A stretch of DNA of 64,000 nt, from NCBI GenBank assembly GCA_013141055.1, contig JABFRS010000002.1, forward strand, positions 434,001 through 498,000, given 5' to 3'. Origin of the DNA: Cyclobacteriaceae bacterium. Lineage in GTDB: Bacteria; Bacteroidota; Bacteroidia; Cytophagales; Cyclobacteriaceae. The translations under genes were made by a program, and so were the position numbers. Below, piece by piece: positions 36,033 through 45,208 of this stretch. Numbering within the stretch: the first letter of the stretch is position 1; each line of letters begins with the position of its first letter. The notes beneath the pieces were generated by a model. That model saw nothing but the letters and a program-made list of their open reading frames with translations, was not told the origin of the DNA and searched no databases.

Positions 36033-38714
36033 ATGAGGAGAATCATAATCATTTCGCTTTTACTGTTCACAACCACCCTCTCCTTTTCACAGGAGTCGTG
36101 GCTCATCAAAAGAATAGATTCACTGGTGGCTATCCCCAATTATGGGGATGCTGAGAAGCTGATCATCTCCCAGGCAAACACTTCAGACTTGAAGAAATCA
36201 ATTATTCTGTTCAACAGGCTGGCAGAAATTCAAATCACTCAGGGCAAACTGGATCAGGCAGAAGAGACGATAGATAAATGGATCAGCACCAAAAAAACAG
36301 ACGATCCATTTCTGAAAGCTATTACTGAAACGAACATCGGATTTATCCAGCTTAACAGGTCGCGCAATGATCTGGCCTTGGAAAATCTTCAGGATGCCCT
36401 TGCTCTTTTTCAAAAGGCAGGTCAGCGCGATACAGAAGAAGCAGCGAAATGCCTCTCTTATCTCAGCTTGCTTTACTGGAGTGTTGGTAAACTCAATCAG
36501 GCAGAAGACAATGGATTAATTGCATTGCAGATCCGTCAAAAACTAAAAGGAGAAACCAGCGAAGAAGTCGCTGCATCTTATAATGATCTCGGGTTGGTCT
36601 ATGGCCAGACAGATTCAGACAAAGCGCTTGAGTATTATGAAAAGGCATTGGCAGTTTATGAAAAAATGCACGGTGACGAGCATCCGAAGATCGCGATTGC
36701 CAATACCAACATCGGCTTCATCTACAATAAAATGAAGTTGTATGGTGATGCTGTAAATAATTTTGAGAATGCTGAATCGATCTGGAAAAAGATCTATCCG
36801 GAAGGTCACCCCAATCAGGCGCTGGCACTCTTCAATCTTGGATTAACCTATGGCCAGATGGGGAACAAGAAAGCCTCACTGGAGTATTATGAAAAATCAC
36901 TTGCTCTGTACAAAAAAGCGTATGGTGAAAAGCATCCGGACATCTCTATTGTTCTGAATGAAATCGGATTGCTGAAATACAATGAAGCGAAGTATGATGA
37001 GGCACTCCAGAGTTTTCAGGATGCGCTTTGTGCAAACATTCCCAACTTCAATAACAGGAGCATCGCTGTAAATCCAAGAATCAACAACTACTATCGCGGT
37101 AAAATATTGTTGTATTCCTTACGCCTGAAAGCGCAAGCCCTGGAAGCAAAGCACTTTGGCAAGACCTTGCGGTTGACAGAGTTGACTTCTGCTCTCTCCT
37201 GCCTCTACTCCTGCGACAGTCTCATTGATGATATCCGATTCCACAGTTCTGATGAGAATGACAAGATTGAATTGGGAAGCTCAGCGAATGAAGTTTATGA
37301 AGATGGCGTCCGGGTTGCACATGCCATGAGTGAAATGACCATCAACTTTAAGCAGTATGAACAGGCCGCATTTTATTTTGCTGAAAAAAGTAAGTCTGCT
37401 GTATTACAGGAGTCTATTGCGGATGCAGAAGCCAAGTCATTTGCGGGAATACCTGAGGCTTTACTGGATGAAGAGAAGACCCTGAAAGCTTCGATTGCTA
37501 CCCTTACCCAGAAGCTTTCACAAAAACCAAGTGTCGAAGAAGAAAAACTCCTTCGTGAGAGTCTTTTTAATCTCAATCAGAAGTATGAGACATTTACGAA
37601 GCAGCTTGAAAAGAACTATCCTGATTACTTCGACTTAAAGTATAATCAGACCACTCCTTCCATCGCAGACATTCAAAAGATACTGGATAACAAAACCGCC
37701 ATCGTCTGTTATTTCATCGCTGAAAAAAATCAGCGTCTCTACTCATTCATTATCTCCAAATCTAAATTCAGGATTTATAATTCTACGATGCCGTCTGATT
37801 TTGACAGACTGATCAAAGGCTTCAATAACAGTTTATACTTCTCGGTTGCAGATTCCTATAGCAGGATCTCCAATCAGTTATCAAAGTTATTGCTGCGCGG
37901 AATCTCACCAGGATATAAAGACATCGTCATCATTCCCGGCGGAAGATTGGGCACGATGCCTTTTGAAGCCTTAAGCACATCGAAGATCATTGAACATCAG
38001 TCCTATTCAACTATTGATTACCTGGCGAAGAAATACAGTATCAGCTATGAATTTTCAGCGGGACTGCTGCTTCAGAAATCCAGATCTTCAAAACAAAGTC
38101 AGCCATCTTCGATATTCCTGTGCGCCCCTATCACGTTCCCGGTAAAAGACAACCTGGATGATCTTCCTGGTACGGAAAAAGAAGTATCCAACATTGCTCA
38201 ACTGTTTGCCTCCACCGCAATGATTGCAAAAGGGACGGATGCCAATGAGAGTCTTATCAAATCAGGTAAACTTTCAGAGTACCGCTATCTTCATTTTGCA
38301 ACCCATGGAATTGTTGATGAAGAGTCTCCGGAACTTTCAAGGATCTATCTTCAATCTGCTCCTTCTGAAGATGGAAATGTATTCTCCGGTGAGATCTTTA
38401 ATCTAAAATTAAATGCGGACCTGACGGTATTGTCTGCTTGCCAGACGGGGCTTGGCAAATTCTCAAAAGGTGAAGGTGTCATAGGACTATCGAGAGCATT
38501 GGTGTATGCTGGTGCCAAAAATATCATGGTCTCCTACTGGAGCGTTTCCGATGAGTCAACCTCTGAACTGATGACGAGCTTTTATGAGAAGCTTCTTGCG
38601 CAATCGTCACCGAATTTTCGCGAGGCACTTCAGCAGGCCAAGACGGAGATGATAAAAAAATCAACCTACGCAGCTCCCTATTACTGGGCACCGTTTGTTT
38701 TGATCGGTTTCTGA
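36033..38714 (+). CDS. Secreted TPR-CHAT protein (caspase-like protease)
   Basis: An 893-residue exported protein: signal peptide to about residue 19 (LSFSQ), about eight TPR units (about 40-330) including kinesin-light-chain-like repeats with the DEHP/EGHP/EKHP turn, a helical linker, and a C-terminal CHAT domain (about 620-893). The CHAT catalytic dyad is intact: His758 in HFATHG and Cys803 in SACQTGLG. CHAT proteases belong to peptidase clan CD with caspases and separases. Most described bacterial CHAT proteins are cytoplasmic effectors; this one is directed outside. The target is unknown. Confidence 0.88.
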   Translation: MRRIIIISLLLFTTTLSFSQESWLIKRIDSLVAIPNYGDAEKLIISQANTSDLKKSIILFNRLAEIQITQGKLDQAEETIDKWISTKKTDDPFLKAITETNIGFIQLNRSRNDLALENLQDALALFQKAGQRDTEEAAKCLSYLSLLYWSVGKLNQAEDNGLIALQIRQKLKGETSEEVAASYNDLGLVYGQTDSDKALEYYEKALAVYEKMHGDEHPKIAIANTNIGFIYNKMKLYGDAVNNFENAESIWKKIYPEGHPNQALALFNLGLTYGQMGNKKASLEYYEKSLALYKKAYGEKHPDISIVLNEIGLLKYNEAKYDEALQSFQDALCANIPNFNNRSIAVNPRINNYYRGKILLYSLRLKAQALEAKHFGKTLRLTELTSALSCLYSCDSLIDDIRFHSSDENDKIELGSSANEVYEDGVRVAHAMSEMTINFKQYEQAAFYFAEKSKSAVLQESIADAEAKSFAGIPEALLDEEKTLKASIATLTQKLSQKPSVEEEKLLRESLFNLNQKYETFTKQLEKNYPDYFDLKYNQTTPSIADIQKILDNKTAIVCYFIAEKNQRLYSFIISKSKFRIYNSTMPSDFDRLIKGFNNSLYFSVADSYSRISNQLSKLLLRGISPGYKDIVIIPGGRLGTMPFEALSTSKIIEHQSYSTIDYLAKKYSISYEFSAGLLLQKSRSSKQSQPSSIFLCAPITFPVKDNLDDLPGTEKEVSNIAQLFASTAMIAKGTDANESLIKSGKLSEYRYLHFATHGIVDEESPELSRIYLQSAPSEDGNVFSGEIFNLKLNADLTVLSACQTGLGKFSKGEGVIGLSRALVYAGAKNIMVSYWSVSDESTSELMTSFYEKLLAQSSPNFREALQQAKTEMIKKSTYAAPYYWAPFVLIGF

Positions 38715-38838
38715 CCGGAATCAAGCAGAATTTCAAGGCTTTTTTCTAAAATTTCACTTCATATACTTTGAAAGAAATTTTGGTTTGATGTTATTGTGAT
38801 AAACAAAAACCAACTATCATACCTAATCCCCCAACCCA

Positions 38839-39312
38839 ATGAAAAAATTATTATTCCTGATTCTTTTTACCGGAGTTATTTCTGCTGCATCTGCCCAGCA
38901 ACAAGAAGGAGATTTTCAGATTCAGGCTCAGGCTACCTACTTTTCAGCAGCAGGTACCAGCGGTGGCTTTCTTTATCTGAATGCCAGTAAATTCCTTACA
39001 CAAAATATTGAACTCGGAGTATCTCCTATCATCAGTTTTGGAGATGGAGCTTCTGTTAATCTTTCATTATTCGGTAACTATAATTTCCTGACCTCTGATG
39101 CAAAGTTTGTTCCTTATGCGGGTGTTCAGATCCTGATCTATAATCTCGGTGGAAAAGAATCACTGACAGGCTTCGGTTTGAAGGGCGGTCTGAGATACTT
39201 CATTACAGAACGCGTTAACGTTGATGTTGGTCCTAACGTTACTTTCCTTGCCGGAACAACTGTATTTATATTCAACGCCGGTTTGGGCTTCATCATTGGC
39301 AGAAAAGGATAA
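38839..39312 (+). CDS. Small outer-membrane beta-barrel protein
   Basis: A 157-residue protein with a signal peptide (cleavage after SAASAQ, about residue 20) and an OMP_b-brl-like eight-strand pattern of alternating hydrophobic residues (for example TYFSAAGTSGGFLYLNAS, FGLKGGLRYFI). The C-terminus is GLGFIIGRKG. The function is unknown. It is 124 bp behind the CHAT gene and six bases before the caspase gene, mirroring the barrel-then-protease order of the preceding pair. Confidence 0.78.
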   Translation: MKKLLFLILFTGVISAASAQQQEGDFQIQAQATYFSAAGTSGGFLYLNASKFLTQNIELGVSPIISFGDGASVNLSLFGNYNFLTSDAKFVPYAGVQILIYNLGGKESLTGFGLKGGLRYFITERVNVDVGPNVTFLAGTTVFIFNAGLGFIIGRKG

Positions 39313-39318
39313 TCAATA

Positions 39319-41316
39319 ATGCAACGATACATCATCATCGCACTTCTCCTGATTCAATGGCCAGCCATTGCGCAGGATGTGTACATCACACCTTTCAAAA
39401 AGTTCAGTTCAGGATTAAAGGAGATCAGTTCGATCTCCTTTTCTTCTGATTCCAAGCTGATCGCGATGAATGACACCAAGGGAAATCTTGTGATCAAAAA
39501 CATGGACTTCAATGCTACCGTGTTTCAGGTTCCCAACACGGGTATTATGTATCATGAATTTATCGATACCAATACCAGGTTCATTACACTGGATAAACTG
39601 GGTAAACTCACGATCTACAATACCGCTGACTACTCTGTTGTAACAACATCGAATTTTTCCAGTGCCGTAAAGAATGCCTGCCTCGATCCAAATCTTCAGT
39701 ACCTCACTGTACTCAATAAAGAAAACCAGATCGAAATGTTTGACATTAAGGCAAACATGACTTTCGGAAGGATCCCTCCTACTCCAGAACTTAAAAACTG
39801 TGCCTTCATTGGCTTTGATCGTTTTGGACAACAGCTTGCGGCGATCAGCAAAACAGGAGATTCCTATACATGGAATCCTCTGAATCAGAAATTTTTGCGT
39901 GAACTAAAATTGAAAAGCGGTGAGTTCGCAAATTCATCCTCGGTTATCTATTCTGCATCCACCAACAGTGGTGGCGACAGATTTATGATCGGTATGCAGG
40001 AAGCATTCATTCCTAAGGGAGGCTTTCAGGGAAGGAACCAGCTTGAGAGAAAGAACATGATGCTTGCTTATGACTGGATATCCGGTCAGGAGCAGAAGAG
40101 AATTCCTTTACGATACCGTGTAGACGGCATGGCACTTGGACCTGGTCCCGGACATGTCGCTTATTATTCTGAAGACTCGCGCACGATCAACTTATTGAAT
40201 ATTGAAAAGTCAGAAGTCGGAAGCAGTGTAGCGGTTGATGAAAAACCTACTTCCATATCTCTTTCCGATGACAATCAATTCCTCGCTGTTGGAACAGTCG
40301 CTGGAAATATCAATCTCTTTGAAGTAGTCCGTAACGATCCACCGGAAATTAAGATCTCAAAGCCCGGATTAACACGGGGCTATGGCGACCAGGTCATTAG
40401 TGAAAGCAAGCTGATGGTGGAAGGCAGCATCACCGGAAACGATAAGGTCTCTAAAGTATTTGTAAACGGAGAACCAGCTAATTTCGAAGCAGGAAAAGAT
40501 TTCAACCTTGAAGTTCCTCTTGTTAAAGGAAAAAATAAAATAACGGTTTCTGTACAGAACACTGCTTCAGTTATTACTGATAAAGATTTTTATGTTACCT
40601 GTGAACCCTCCTCTGGAAAAACAGTAGTAGCAAAACCGAAAGCAGGTACACGCCTTGCTCTGGTTATCGGAAACTCTGCTTACTCAAGTGCGGCCAAACT
40701 TAAGAATGCGAAGAACGATGCAACGGCCATGACCACTGAACTACAGGCTTTGGGATTTGAAGTCATGAAAGTTTATGATGGCACGTATGAGCAAATGAAA
40801 AACGCTATCTATTCTTTCGGGGATAGAATTCAGTCTTCTGAGGTTTGTATATTCTTTTATGCGGGTCATGGACTGGAAGTGGATGGATCCAATTACATCG
40901 TCCCTGTAGACGCTGATATTCAGTCTGCGCTGGATGTAAAGTTAAAGGCTCTCCCGCTTACCGGCATTATTAAGACAATGGAATTTGCCAATGAGGAAGG
41001 ACTTAACATGATCATTCTGGATGCTTGTCGTAACAATCCATTCCCAACCGGAAAGAGAAGCAGCGGCTCAGGACTTGCAAGAGTTCAGGCACCGAGCGGC
41101 ACACTCATCGCGTATGCTACTGACCCTGGTTCTGTTGCATCTGATGGAGACAAGGCCAATGGACTTTATACAGGAGAACTTGTAAAGCAACTTAGAGTAT
41201 CTCAGCGGATTGAAGATGTGTTTATGAACACCCGTAATGCTGTTGAGAAGGCATCGAATGGATCTCAACGACCGTGGGAAGAAGCCCGGCTCCGGGGCGT
41301 ATTCTATCTCAAATGA
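39319..41316 (+). CDS. Secreted WD40-caspase (orthocaspase-like) protein
   Basis: A 665-residue exported protein. The signal ends near residue 19 (PAIAQ). Residues about 30-340 form WD40-like repeats (ISFSSDSKLIAMNDTKGNL), residues about 345-430 an Ig-like domain, and residues about 440-665 a C14 caspase domain. The catalytic dyad is His517 in YAGHGLE and Cys570 in LDACRNNPF. The domain starts with the typical RLALVIGNSAY. Orthocaspases cleave after Arg or Lys. It follows the small barrel gene by six bases and ends at a strong terminator. Confidence 0.9.
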   Translation: MQRYIIIALLLIQWPAIAQDVYITPFKKFSSGLKEISSISFSSDSKLIAMNDTKGNLVIKNMDFNATVFQVPNTGIMYHEFIDTNTRFITLDKLGKLTIYNTADYSVVTTSNFSSAVKNACLDPNLQYLTVLNKENQIEMFDIKANMTFGRIPPTPELKNCAFIGFDRFGQQLAAISKTGDSYTWNPLNQKFLRELKLKSGEFANSSSVIYSASTNSGGDRFMIGMQEAFIPKGGFQGRNQLERKNMMLAYDWISGQEQKRIPLRYRVDGMALGPGPGHVAYYSEDSRTINLLNIEKSEVGSSVAVDEKPTSISLSDDNQFLAVGTVAGNINLFEVVRNDPPEIKISKPGLTRGYGDQVISESKLMVEGSITGNDKVSKVFVNGEPANFEAGKDFNLEVPLVKGKNKITVSVQNTASVITDKDFYVTCEPSSGKTVVAKPKAGTRLALVIGNSAYSSAAKLKNAKNDATAMTTELQALGFEVMKVYDGTYEQMKNAIYSFGDRIQSSEVCIFFYAGHGLEVDGSNYIVPVDADIQSALDVKLKALPLTGIIKTMEFANEEGLNMIILDACRNNPFPTGKRSSGSGLARVQAPSGTLIAYATDPGSVASDGDKANGLYTGELVKQLRVSQRIEDVFMNTRNAVEKASNGSQRPWEEARLRGVFYLK

Positions 41317-41322
41317 TAAAGG

Positions 41323-41346
41323 AAAGGTCGGCAATCACCGACCTTT
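41323..41346. terminator. Bidirectional terminator between caspase and TonB genes
   Basis: A perfect 9-bp stem, AAAGGTCGG (41323-41331) and CCGACCTTT (41338-41346), with a 6-base loop, followed on the plus strand by CTCTTTTTC. It lies between two convergent genes and closes the caspase operon. Confidence 0.85.
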
Positions 41347-41363
41347 CTCTTTTTCAATAACTT

Positions 41364-43616
41364 CTATTTGATCCGGTAGCGGAATCCTGCATACCACATT
41401 CTCCCAAATACGGGACCCCAAACCATGGAGCTGTCGAAGTATGGACCAAAAGGACTGTTGGCTGATACAATCGGATTATCAAGAGTGAAGTCCGTAAGGT
41501 TCTCAACTCCCACATAAGCACTCCATCGTTCGCCAAAATCCTTTGTCACCTGCGCGTTCATCATGATGTATGGATCTGAATATGGGGCAAGCTGATACTG
41601 CTCCGGATTGTAAATGGTGGAAGGCAATCTTTGCTTGCCAATCCGTTGCACAGTATAGTCAATAACCCAGTTGGACTTGGTTCTGTAGGATAAATTTATA
41701 AATGCACGATCCTTGGGAACAAGAGGACGCTCCAGCCTTCCCATCAGATAATCTGTTTCCACATCCAACCAACGATACGCAAGCCTGAGGTCAAACCTTC
41801 TCATCAACTGATAATCAACCTGAGCCTGGATGCTATGTGAAAAAGATTTACCCTTCAATCCAAAGAAAGCAATCTGCAGAGGATTCTGATCAAGATCGAC
41901 CACAACCTGGTTCTCAAAATCAGTAAAGAAATAATCTAAGCTAATGGATCCGGGTCTGTAGTCGAGTGTAAACTCCTGAAGGAAATTCAATCCGTAGTTC
42001 CATGCTTTCTCAGGTAAGAAACCATAAGCCTTATCCGTCTGCATATTGACTCGCACAGGAGAGCGTGAAGAAGCAAGGAAGCCAGTATTCTCTGAAATAA
42101 TATTTGCAACTCTTATTCCCCTTCCCGCTGATGCACGCAGAGTAGTCGTTTCAGTAAAGTTATACTTCAGGTGCAGACGTGGTACGAACAATGTTCCAAA
42201 GAGATTATGCTGATCGACTCTTGCTCCGGCAATCAAAGAGAATTTCTTTAAGTCATCATAGGAATACTCAAAGAACGCTCCCGGTACACGCTCCGTCCTG
42301 CCCAGATTGAACATAGGCCCAAGAGATGGCTGACCGATTTCTTCATCATAATCATCAAACAGAAAGCTTACACCGGTTTTGAATTTATGAAAAGTGCTTC
42401 CGATGATGGATTGATAAATAAGATTGGCATACACCGATCTCTCAACAGCATTATGCCCATTGAAGCCATAATAGCTCTTGTGCTGATGATCCAATCCGCT
42501 TACCTGAAGACCAAAGCTCTTGTAAGGTTTGTCCTTGAACTGATATCCAAGCTTTCCAACAAATTCAGAACGGTCGGTATTGATCTCCAATCCATAACGG
42601 TTTACAGTAAACTTGTCTTTCTCAGGATTAAAATCTGTCTGACCGCCCTGCTTCTCATCCTTCAGGTACTTGAAAGAAAACTGACCCAACCAACCTGTTC
42701 CTGAGTTATACACCCACCGGTTGACAAGATTGATCTGCTTACCGGTCGGGAAGTCCAGGAATGAATCATTATTCTGATCCATTTCCAACGGGCGGGCACT
42801 TCCGTGTAATAAGAATGTAGTCCCCCACTTCTTGCTGACCTGAGTGGTATAGATCACATTTGTTTCAGTGCGGGCAGAGCTATTCACATAACCGTTGACA
42901 TAGAGCTTATCGCTTTCCTGAGGCTTCTTCAATTCTACATTGATCTGACCTGCTATGCTCTCATAGCCATTGATCACGGAACCCACTCCTTTCGTTACCT
43001 GAATGGAGTTGATCCATGTACCTGGAATGAATTGAATCCCCTGACTGGCAGCGAGACCTCTTACTCCCGGCATGTTCTCAATGGAGATCATTGTATTCGG
43101 GCCGGATAAACCCAGCATCTGGATCTGACGGGTTCCTGTTATCGCATCGGTAAATGCTACATCAACAGAGGGATTCGTTTCAAAGCTCTCCGATAGATTA
43201 CAACAGGCAGCTTTAAACAATTCCTTCTCATCCATCACGATCGTATTGATTCCAGCAGCGTGATCAATGTGCGTAGAAGGTTTCCACCCCTGCACTGTAA
43301 CCTCCTGAAGGTATACATCCGACTTCAGTTCAACCTTGATATTCGTCTGGCTATCAATTTGAATTGTGTCACTACGATATCCTACAAAACTTACGACAAG
43401 CTTTTGAATACCATCTATGCGGTCAATCAGGAATACACCGTTCTCACCGGTGGTTGCACCTTTGCTGGTCCCCAGCCAATAGACGTTTGCTCCCGGAAGC
43501 GGTTCATCCACACCCTGGGCATTCTTCTCTATCACTACTCCCATCAGCTTTTGGGAATAGGAACCAAGCGGCAATAGTAATCCAATGGCTACGCAGCCTA
43601 TGATCAATGATCTCAT
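41364..43616 (-). CDS. TonB-dependent receptor, probably for metal
   Basis: A 750-residue outer-membrane receptor. A signal peptide ends near residue 21 (GSYSQ), a carboxypeptidase-like beta-sandwich follows (about 25-105), then the plug domain (about 115-235, starting near DHAAGINTIVMDEKELFKAACCN) and a beta-barrel to the C-terminus, which ends GFRYRIK. The plug includes adjacent cysteines (AACC), unusual for receptors. Its two upstream genes encode a heavy-metal-associated domain and an HYC_CC_PP protein, so uptake or sensing of copper or another soft metal is likely. The ligand is inferred from context. Confidence 0.85.
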   Translation of the reverse strand: MRSLIIGCVAIGLLLPLGSYSQKLMGVVIEKNAQGVDEPLPGANVYWLGTSKGATTGENGVFLIDRIDGIQKLVVSFVGYRSDTIQIDSQTNIKVELKSDVYLQEVTVQGWKPSTHIDHAAGINTIVMDEKELFKAACCNLSESFETNPSVDVAFTDAITGTRQIQMLGLSGPNTMISIENMPGVRGLAASQGIQFIPGTWINSIQVTKGVGSVINGYESIAGQINVELKKPQESDKLYVNGYVNSSARTETNVIYTTQVSKKWGTTFLLHGSARPLEMDQNNDSFLDFPTGKQINLVNRWVYNSGTGWLGQFSFKYLKDEKQGGQTDFNPEKDKFTVNRYGLEINTDRSEFVGKLGYQFKDKPYKSFGLQVSGLDHQHKSYYGFNGHNAVERSVYANLIYQSIIGSTFHKFKTGVSFLFDDYDEEIGQPSLGPMFNLGRTERVPGAFFEYSYDDLKKFSLIAGARVDQHNLFGTLFVPRLHLKYNFTETTTLRASAGRGIRVANIISENTGFLASSRSPVRVNMQTDKAYGFLPEKAWNYGLNFLQEFTLDYRPGSISLDYFFTDFENQVVVDLDQNPLQIAFFGLKGKSFSHSIQAQVDYQLMRRFDLRLAYRWLDVETDYLMGRLERPLVPKDRAFINLSYRTKSNWVIDYTVQRIGKQRLPSTIYNPEQYQLAPYSDPYIMMNAQVTKDFGERWSAYVGVENLTDFTLDNPIVSANSPFGPYFDSSMVWGPVFGRMWYAGFRYRIK

Positions 43617-43627
43617 AGAAATTCTGC

Positions 43628-43981
43628 TTAGTGTTTGTCTTCAGGACCGTGACCATGATCGCGATACAGGCAGCAAAAGGGAAGCTTGGAATATACTTCA
43701 TCTTTAGCCTTTACTTTGTCAGTATCGTGTCCAACGGAAGCAATGATCTCGTGAATTTGTTGTTCGGTGATCTTGTCAGAATTGTAGACTACCTGCAGTT
43801 CTTTTGACTTGGTATCCCACTTAGCCAGCTTGATGCCTTTCTGGTCAAGAGCTGTTTCAATTCTGTTCTTGCACATAGAACAGTTGCCATAAACTTTAAT
43901 ATTGGAAGTAATCACCTTTGATTGCGCAAAAGATGTTACAGAAGAGATCGCTATGATGAAGAAAAAAATAATCGTTTTCAT
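43628..43981 (-). CDS. Secreted heavy-metal-associated (HMA) domain protein
   Basis: A 117-residue protein with a signal peptide (TSFAQ, residue 20) and an HMA fold. The metal motif is GNCSMC (Cys34, Cys37), close to the classical GMTCXXC of copper chaperones. The C-terminus adds FCCLYRDHGHG, a second possible metal site with two Cys and two His. Being exported, it would bind metal in the periplasm. It precedes the TonB receptor by 11 bp. Confidence 0.87.
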   Translation of the reverse strand: MKTIIFFFIIAISSVTSFAQSKVITSNIKVYGNCSMCKNRIETALDQKGIKLAKWDTKSKELQVVYNSDKITEQQIHEIIASVGHDTDKVKAKDEVYSKLPFCCLYRDHGHGPEDKH

Positions 43982-44034
43982 AAAATATAATTAAGGTTTA
44001 AAAAACAGAACATCAGGACATGGTCCTGAAAACC

Positions 44035-44436
44035 TTAAACAATGGAATCGTAGAAAACGAGACTGCAGAATGATTGATAGAGAGGAATCTTGGGAGGTGG
44101 TGGATTGATCTCATCTGCTTTTGTGAATGAGACCTCGCGAACAGGAAGAGTTTCTTCCCGATCTGAATACGTCATGCCAATCAAATTGAACTGAGGAAGA
44201 GTCGCCATCAATACCTGGCTGCCGGAATGATCGTCATCGATCTTAAGAATTTCATGCCTGTCATCACAGCAAGGCATAGGAGCTTTTGCTATTACAGCAC
44301 AAATGCATTTTTCAGTGGAAAACGAGAAAAGGGAGGAGTTTTTTTCCCGGCCCATACAGTAGTGAGTGGTTTTGGCCACTCCCACTGTGAGGGTCAGGTA
44401 CACAATAGTGAACGCTATGGCAAAATAGTTTCTCAT
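44035..44436 (-). CDS. HYC_CC_PP-family protein
   Basis: A 133-residue protein with the three marks after which this family is named: THYC (residues 24-27), PCC (55-57) and NPPPP (about 111). It has an N-terminal hydrophobic segment and further Cys at 44 and 46, and may bind metal. The family is found in Bacteroidota next to HMA and TonB genes, as here, but has no established function. It is the first gene of the three-gene metal unit, 53 bp before the HMA gene. Confidence 0.82.
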   Translation of the reverse strand: MRNYFAIAFTIVYLTLTVGVAKTTHYCMGREKNSSLFSFSTEKCICAVIAKAPMPCCDDRHEILKIDDDHSGSQVLMATLPQFNLIGMTYSDREETLPVREVSFTKADEINPPPPKIPLYQSFCSLVFYDSIV

Positions 44437-44541
44437 TGTGCATTAGAGAACTTCAAAGTAGGCTTATAGGTTTCAAATTTCCTAAGAATATTAAAAAACT
44501 TTGTTTTGGTCCAAAAAATGGGCTTTTTAGCATTTAAATCC

Positions 44542-45192
44542 ATGATCGAAGATAATTACAAGCAAAGGGGCCTCCGGGGCAAACTGGTCAAAAAACTGGC
44601 CCAAAAGGGCATTAAGGACACTCTGGTGCTGGATGCCATTGGGAAAGTGCCAAGGCATGCCTTTTTCGATGATGCCCTCCTGGGTCACGCCTATGAGGAC
44701 AAGGCCTTTCCTATCGGACATGGGCAAACAATATCCCAGCCTTATACGGTTGCCTTCCAGACTGAAAAGCTGGAAGTAAAAGCCGGAGACAAGGTGCTGG
44801 AAATCGGAACCGGCTCTGGATACCAGGCGAGTGTGCTGCTGGAAATGGGCGCCAAAGTTTATACCATAGAATATAACAGGGAGCTCTATCAACATACCCG
44901 TGATTTCCTTCCGGGACTTGGATACAATCCGCATTTCTTTTTTGGTGACGGATCAAAAGGACTTCCGGTGCGGGCGCCGTATGACAGGATCATTGTAACA
45001 GCGGGTGCGCCTGTTGTTCCGGATGCACTTGTTGAACAATTGGCGGAAAATGGTATTCTCATCGTTCCTGTTGGTGATCGTGAAAAGCAGAAGATGATCA
45101 GGATCCGTCGGAAGAATGGAAAGCTATTAAAAGAAGAGTTTGACTTCTTCTCGTTTGTTCCATTGCTGGGGGAACAGGGCTGGAAGAAATAA
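44542..45192 (+). CDS. pcm: Protein-L-isoaspartate O-methyltransferase
   Basis: A 216-residue SAM-dependent enzyme that methylates isoaspartyl residues in damaged proteins so they can be repaired. Motifs are GHGQTISQPYTVAFQ, the SAM loop VLEIGTGSGYQ, and VTAGAP. I chose the ATG at 44542 (IEDNYKQRGLR) by alignment with family N-termini; ATG at 44518 or TTG at 44506 would add 8 or 12 residues. It is transcribed divergently from the metal unit and convergently with thrC. No terminator is seen in the 16 bp before thrC. Confidence 0.92.
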   Translation: MIEDNYKQRGLRGKLVKKLAQKGIKDTLVLDAIGKVPRHAFFDDALLGHAYEDKAFPIGHGQTISQPYTVAFQTEKLEVKAGDKVLEIGTGSGYQASVLLEMGAKVYTIEYNRELYQHTRDFLPGLGYNPHFFFGDGSKGLPVRAPYDRIIVTAGAPVVPDALVEQLAENGILIVPVGDREKQKMIRIRRKNGKLLKEEFDFFSFVPLLGEQGWKK

Positions 45193-45208
45193 GTTATTCC
45201 CAGTCTGT

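Noticed and set aside
42600..42612. Palindrome GTTTACAGTAAAC, similar to the operators at 14414 and 15384
   Set aside because: It lies inside the coding sequence of the TonB receptor and the spacer is 3 instead of 5 bases, so it is probably chance.
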